DNA from: Variovorax sp. PBL-H6 | Lineage (GTDB): Bacteria > Pseudomonadota > Gammaproteobacteria > Burkholderiales > Burkholderiaceae_C | NCBI RefSeq assembly: GCF_901827155.1 | Contig: NZ_LR594659.1 | Location: 5,176,001 to 5,240,000, forward strand | Length of the DNA stretch: 64,000 bases | Direction of reading: 5' to 3' | Part shown: positions 59,638 through 64,000 of the stretch, in pieces | Layout: every line of letters begins with the position of its first letter | Position numbering within the stretch: the stretch's first letter is position 1 | Made by a program: the position numbers and the translations under genes | The notes under the pieces: model-generated | Database searches by the model: none | Told to the model about the DNA's origin: nothing | What the model saw: only the letters and a program-made list of their open reading frames with translations

Positions 59638-61326
59638 ATGCAATCAGCCGTCTTGAAAAGCTATCCGCCGGGCGTACCGCACGAGGTGCATCCCGAGCAG
59701 TACCGTTCGCTGGCCCAGTTGTTCGACGAGTCTTTCGATCGCTACGCAAAGCGACCCTTCTCGGTGTGCATGGACAAGTGGATGAGCTATGCGGAACTGG
59801 ACGAATTGTCCAGGGCGCTGGGGGCTTGGCTCCAGGCGCGCGGGCTGGAGGTCGGGGCTCGCGTGGCCATCATGCTGCCCAACGTGCCGCAATTTGCGGT
59901 CACCATGGCAGGGGTTCTACGCGCGGGCTACACCTGCGTCAATGTCAATCCGCTATACACCGCGCGCGAGCTCGAGCATCAACTGAAGGATTCCGGTGCG
60001 ACGGCGATCGTCATTCTCGAGAACTTTGCAGCGACGCTAGAACAGGTGATCGATCAGACGACCCTCAAGCATGTGGTCGTCGCTTCCATGGGCGACCTGC
60101 TTGGCGGCCTTTACGGCACATGGATCACGCTGGCAGTACGACATCTCGCCAAGATGGTACCCCCGTACAAGCTCCCTCTCGACAGGGGCCGTACAGTAGT
60201 ACCCTTTCCGAAGGTGATCGCGGACGGCAAAGCACTCAAGCTCGGATTGGACACGAGCACGCTCGACTCGATCGCCTTCCTGCAATACACAGGAGGCACT
60301 ACCGGTTTGTCTAAGGGTGCCGTCTTGACACACCGCAACATCATCGCGGCCACGTTGCAGGCCGAAGCCTGGTTCAAGCCGGCGCTCGGGCGCGCAGGCG
60401 ACTCGTCCAAAATCAATAGCATCGCAGCGCTGCCGCTCTATCACATCTTTGCACTGACGCTATGCCTGCTCGCGATTCGCCTGGGATCGCATCTCACGTT
60501 GATCCCCAACCCGCGCGATATCGACAAGTTCATCGTCGAGCTCAAGAAGAGGCCCTTCCACATGCTCCCGGCGGTGAACACGCTCTTTAATGCGTTGTTG
60601 ATGCATCCAGAGTTCAAGACCATCGACTTCTCCAGCCTTCTCATCTCCCAGGCCGGGGGTATGGCCGCATCAGCGGGAACGGCCCGGAAGTGGTTCGAGA
60701 CGACAGGCTGTCCGATGATTGAGGGCTGGGGCATGAGCGAGACCTGCGCGATCGGAACAAACAACCCGGTGTCCAACATCGCCTTCACGGGCACCATCGG
60801 CTTGCCGCTGCCCGGTATTGAAATTGCGATCAAGGATGACGAAGGCTGCTCCCTGCCCCTCGACGAGCCAGGCGAGCTCTGCATCAAGGGGCCCAACGTG
60901 ATGGTCGGCTACTACAACCAACCTGCAGAAACCAGGGCGGCGTTCACTGCAGATGGCTTTATGCGCACTGGCGACATTGCGCTCATGCAGGAGGACGGCT
61001 ACAGCCGGATCGTTGACCGTAAGAAGGACATGATCCTCGTGAGCGGCTTCAACGTGTTCCCGAACGAGCTCGAGAACGTTATCTCGCTGTGCCCGGGCGT
61101 GCTTGAATGCGCGGCAATCGGGGTGCCCGACGAAAAGCAAGGCGAGGCGATTAAAGTCTTCGTGGTCCGCAAGGACCTCACACTGACCGAGGACGCCGTG
61201 ACACGTTACTGCAATGATCAACTGACCGGGTACAAGCGCCCCAAGCACATCGAGTTTCGACATAGCCTGCCAAAAACTAACGTGGGGAAGATCCTTCGGC
61301 GGGAGCTCCGTACCGACGGGCCTTGA
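59638..61326 (+). CDS. fadD: Long-chain fatty acid-CoA ligase
   Basis: A 562-residue adenylate-forming enzyme, the length of E. coli FadD (561). YTGGTTGLSKGAVLTH is the P-loop, EGWGMSETCA the adenine motif, GFMRTGDIALMQEDGYSRIVDRKKDMI the hinge, and PKTNVGKILRREL holds the C-terminal lysine. It is the second acyl-CoA ligase in the window. Codon use is somewhat less GC-rich than in the leucine cluster. AAAGGAA lies just before the start. The (GGGCGTT)9 repeat follows 43 bases after the stop. Confidence 0.92.
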   Translation: MQSAVLKSYPPGVPHEVHPEQYRSLAQLFDESFDRYAKRPFSVCMDKWMSYAELDELSRALGAWLQARGLEVGARVAIMLPNVPQFAVTMAGVLRAGYTCVNVNPLYTARELEHQLKDSGATAIVILENFAATLEQVIDQTTLKHVVVASMGDLLGGLYGTWITLAVRHLAKMVPPYKLPLDRGRTVVPFPKVIADGKALKLGLDTSTLDSIAFLQYTGGTTGLSKGAVLTHRNIIAATLQAEAWFKPALGRAGDSSKINSIAALPLYHIFALTLCLLAIRLGSHLTLIPNPRDIDKFIVELKKRPFHMLPAVNTLFNALLMHPEFKTIDFSSLLISQAGGMAASAGTARKWFETTGCPMIEGWGMSETCAIGTNNPVSNIAFTGTIGLPLPGIEIAIKDDEGCSLPLDEPGELCIKGPNVMVGYYNQPAETRAAFTADGFMRTGDIALMQEDGYSRIVDRKKDMILVSGFNVFPNELENVISLCPGVLECAAIGVPDEKQGEAIKVFVVRKDLTLTEDAVTRYCNDQLTGYKRPKHIEFRHSLPKTNVGKILRRELRTDGP

Positions 61327-61369
61327 ACGCGCTGCCTGCGGGGCTTTGCAGGGGCAGATGTAGGTCGAT

Positions 61370-61432
61370 GGGCGTTGGGCGTTGGGCGTTGGGCGTTGGG
61401 CGTTGGGCGTTGGGCGTTGGGCGTTGGGCGTT
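61370..61432. repeat. Tandem heptamer repeat (GGGCGTT) x9
   Basis: Nine perfect copies of GGGCGTT lie head to tail between fadD and the rrn terminator. They make a 63-base purine/pyrimidine-skewed array with no coding role. The unit is very pure, which suggests recent slippage expansion; copy number could vary between strains. Confidence 0.95.
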
Positions 61433-61506
61433 GGGGCTTCCGTTAACCTGTATGGCCGCCAGTGGCTGGGGTATTGGGATGGTAGCGCGTGCGGGGGTTC
61501 TAAAAG

Positions 61507-61539
61507 CAAAAAGCCCAACCATTGCTGGTTGGGCTTTTT
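61507..61539 (-). terminator. Bidirectional intrinsic terminator at the end of the rRNA operon
   Basis: AAAAAGCCCAACC and its exact complement flank ATTGCT, giving a 13-bp stem with A/T runs on both sides. On the minus strand it ends the 5S transcript 13 bases after the 5S gene; on the plus strand it can end the fadD transcript. Confidence 0.9.
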
Positions 61540-61551
61540 GTGGCTGTAAGA

Positions 61552-61665
61552 GCCTGACGATGACCTACTTTCACACGGGAACCCGCACTATCATCGGCGC
61601 TGAGGCGTTTCACTGTCCTGTTCGGGATGGGAAGGAGTGGGACCACCTCGCTATGGTCATCAGGC
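61552..61665 (-). rRNA. rrf: 5S ribosomal RNA
   Basis: Read on the minus strand: GCCTGATGACCATAGCGAGG at the 5' end, CCCATCCCGAACAGGA in the middle and GTGTGAAAGTAGGTCATCGTC at the 3' end, the betaproteobacterial 5S pattern, about 114 bases. The terminal GCCTGA/TCAGGC ends can pair as helix I. It follows 23S in a standard rrn order. Confidence 0.93.
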
Positions 61666-61781
61666 ATAAAGGGGTGCTGTCTTGGTGTTGAGGTCAAGAC
61701 GGCGAATTCATAGAGTTAAATCAGCTTGGTATTTGACTGCGTCACTTGGCATAAAACCTTGATCTGGGAGATCAAAGTTAT
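61666..61781 (-). other. 23S-5S spacer with two small hairpins
   Basis: About 116 bases. GTCTTG/CAAGAC (61679-61684 with 61695-61700) and TTGATCT/AGATCAA (61759-61765 with 61769-61775) are inverted repeats likely to form RNA stems near the 23S 3' end, where processing nucleases act. No tRNA is present in the spacer. Confidence 0.6.

Positions 61782-64000
<2,219 letters not shown>

Noticed and set aside
61370..61432. Possible CRISPR array
   Set aside because: Units are 7 bases and directly abutting, with no spacers and no cas genes nearby.
61323..61691. A 122-codon frame running through the heptamer repeat into 5S
   Set aside because: It translates the repeat as a periodic peptide and then antisense 5S rRNA; not a gene.
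61666..61781. tRNA gene in the rRNA spacer
   Set aside because: No cloverleaf or TTCRA-type loop; only two small hairpins.

Overview
The window is one stretch of a high-GC betaproteobacterial chromosome, most likely Comamonadaceae and Variovorax-like. The grounds are a long leucine-degradation locus with biotin genes inside it, the glyQ-glyS-gmhB-plsC block, aceK beside a beta-carbonic anhydrase, and 5S/23S sequences of betaproteobacterial type. Genus assignment is inference. Genes are densely packed, and many neighbours overlap by ATGA or GTGA junctions.

Layout. 1-2.3 kb: 5' end of uvrA, a small membrane protein and an MHS-type transporter. 2.5-19.2 kb: a nearly unbroken minus-strand series that starts at isovaleryl-CoA dehydrogenase. 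It encodes leucine/isovalerate degradation: ivd, acyl-CoA ligase, both methylcrotonyl-CoA carboxylase subunits, methylglutaconyl-CoA hydratase and HMG-CoA lyase. The biotin genes bioA-bioF-bioD-bioB sit inside it, so the cofactor of the carboxylase is made from the same locus. An AraC-type regulator diverges from it. 20-25 kb: a small protein, a HAD phosphatase, thiC with a TPP riboswitch, a DedA-rhodanese fusion and a DUF3047 protein. 25.5-36 kb: YchJ, a LuxR-type regulator convergent with an exported amidase, acyl-CoA dehydrogenase, M20 peptidase, thiolase, aceK, carbonic anhydrase and a MerR (LiuR-like) regulator with a palindromic operator. 36-42 kb, plus strand: MBL hydrolase overlapping an LRR-protein kinase, a pseudouridine synthase, a two-component pair and an SDR.

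42.7-54.8 kb, minus strand: corC-lnt, then a three-gene accessory block (GH13 enzyme, MFS transporter, asparaginase), then glyQ-glyS-gmhB-plsC-metalloprotease. 55.7-58.6 kb: a decaying phenylalanine/tyrosine locus in which hppD and pheC look intact, while the divergent Lrp/AsnC regulator and phenylalanine hydroxylase (phhA) are pseudogenes. 58.6-61.3 kb: a lipase and a fadD-type ligase. 61.3-64 kb: a nine-copy heptamer repeat, a bidirectional terminator, then 5S and the 3' three quarters of 23S rRNA on the minus strand, cut by the window end.

How the genes work together: leucine carbon flows to acetyl-CoA and acetoacetate through the liu-type enzymes, with biotin supplied locally. Thiolase, AceK (glyoxylate-bypass switch) and carbonic anhydrase (bicarbonate for carboxylases) fit growth on acetyl-CoA-yielding substrates. 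No CRISPR array, tRNA gene, insertion sequence or prophage gene was seen, and no stretch longer than about 300 bases lacks an annotated feature.
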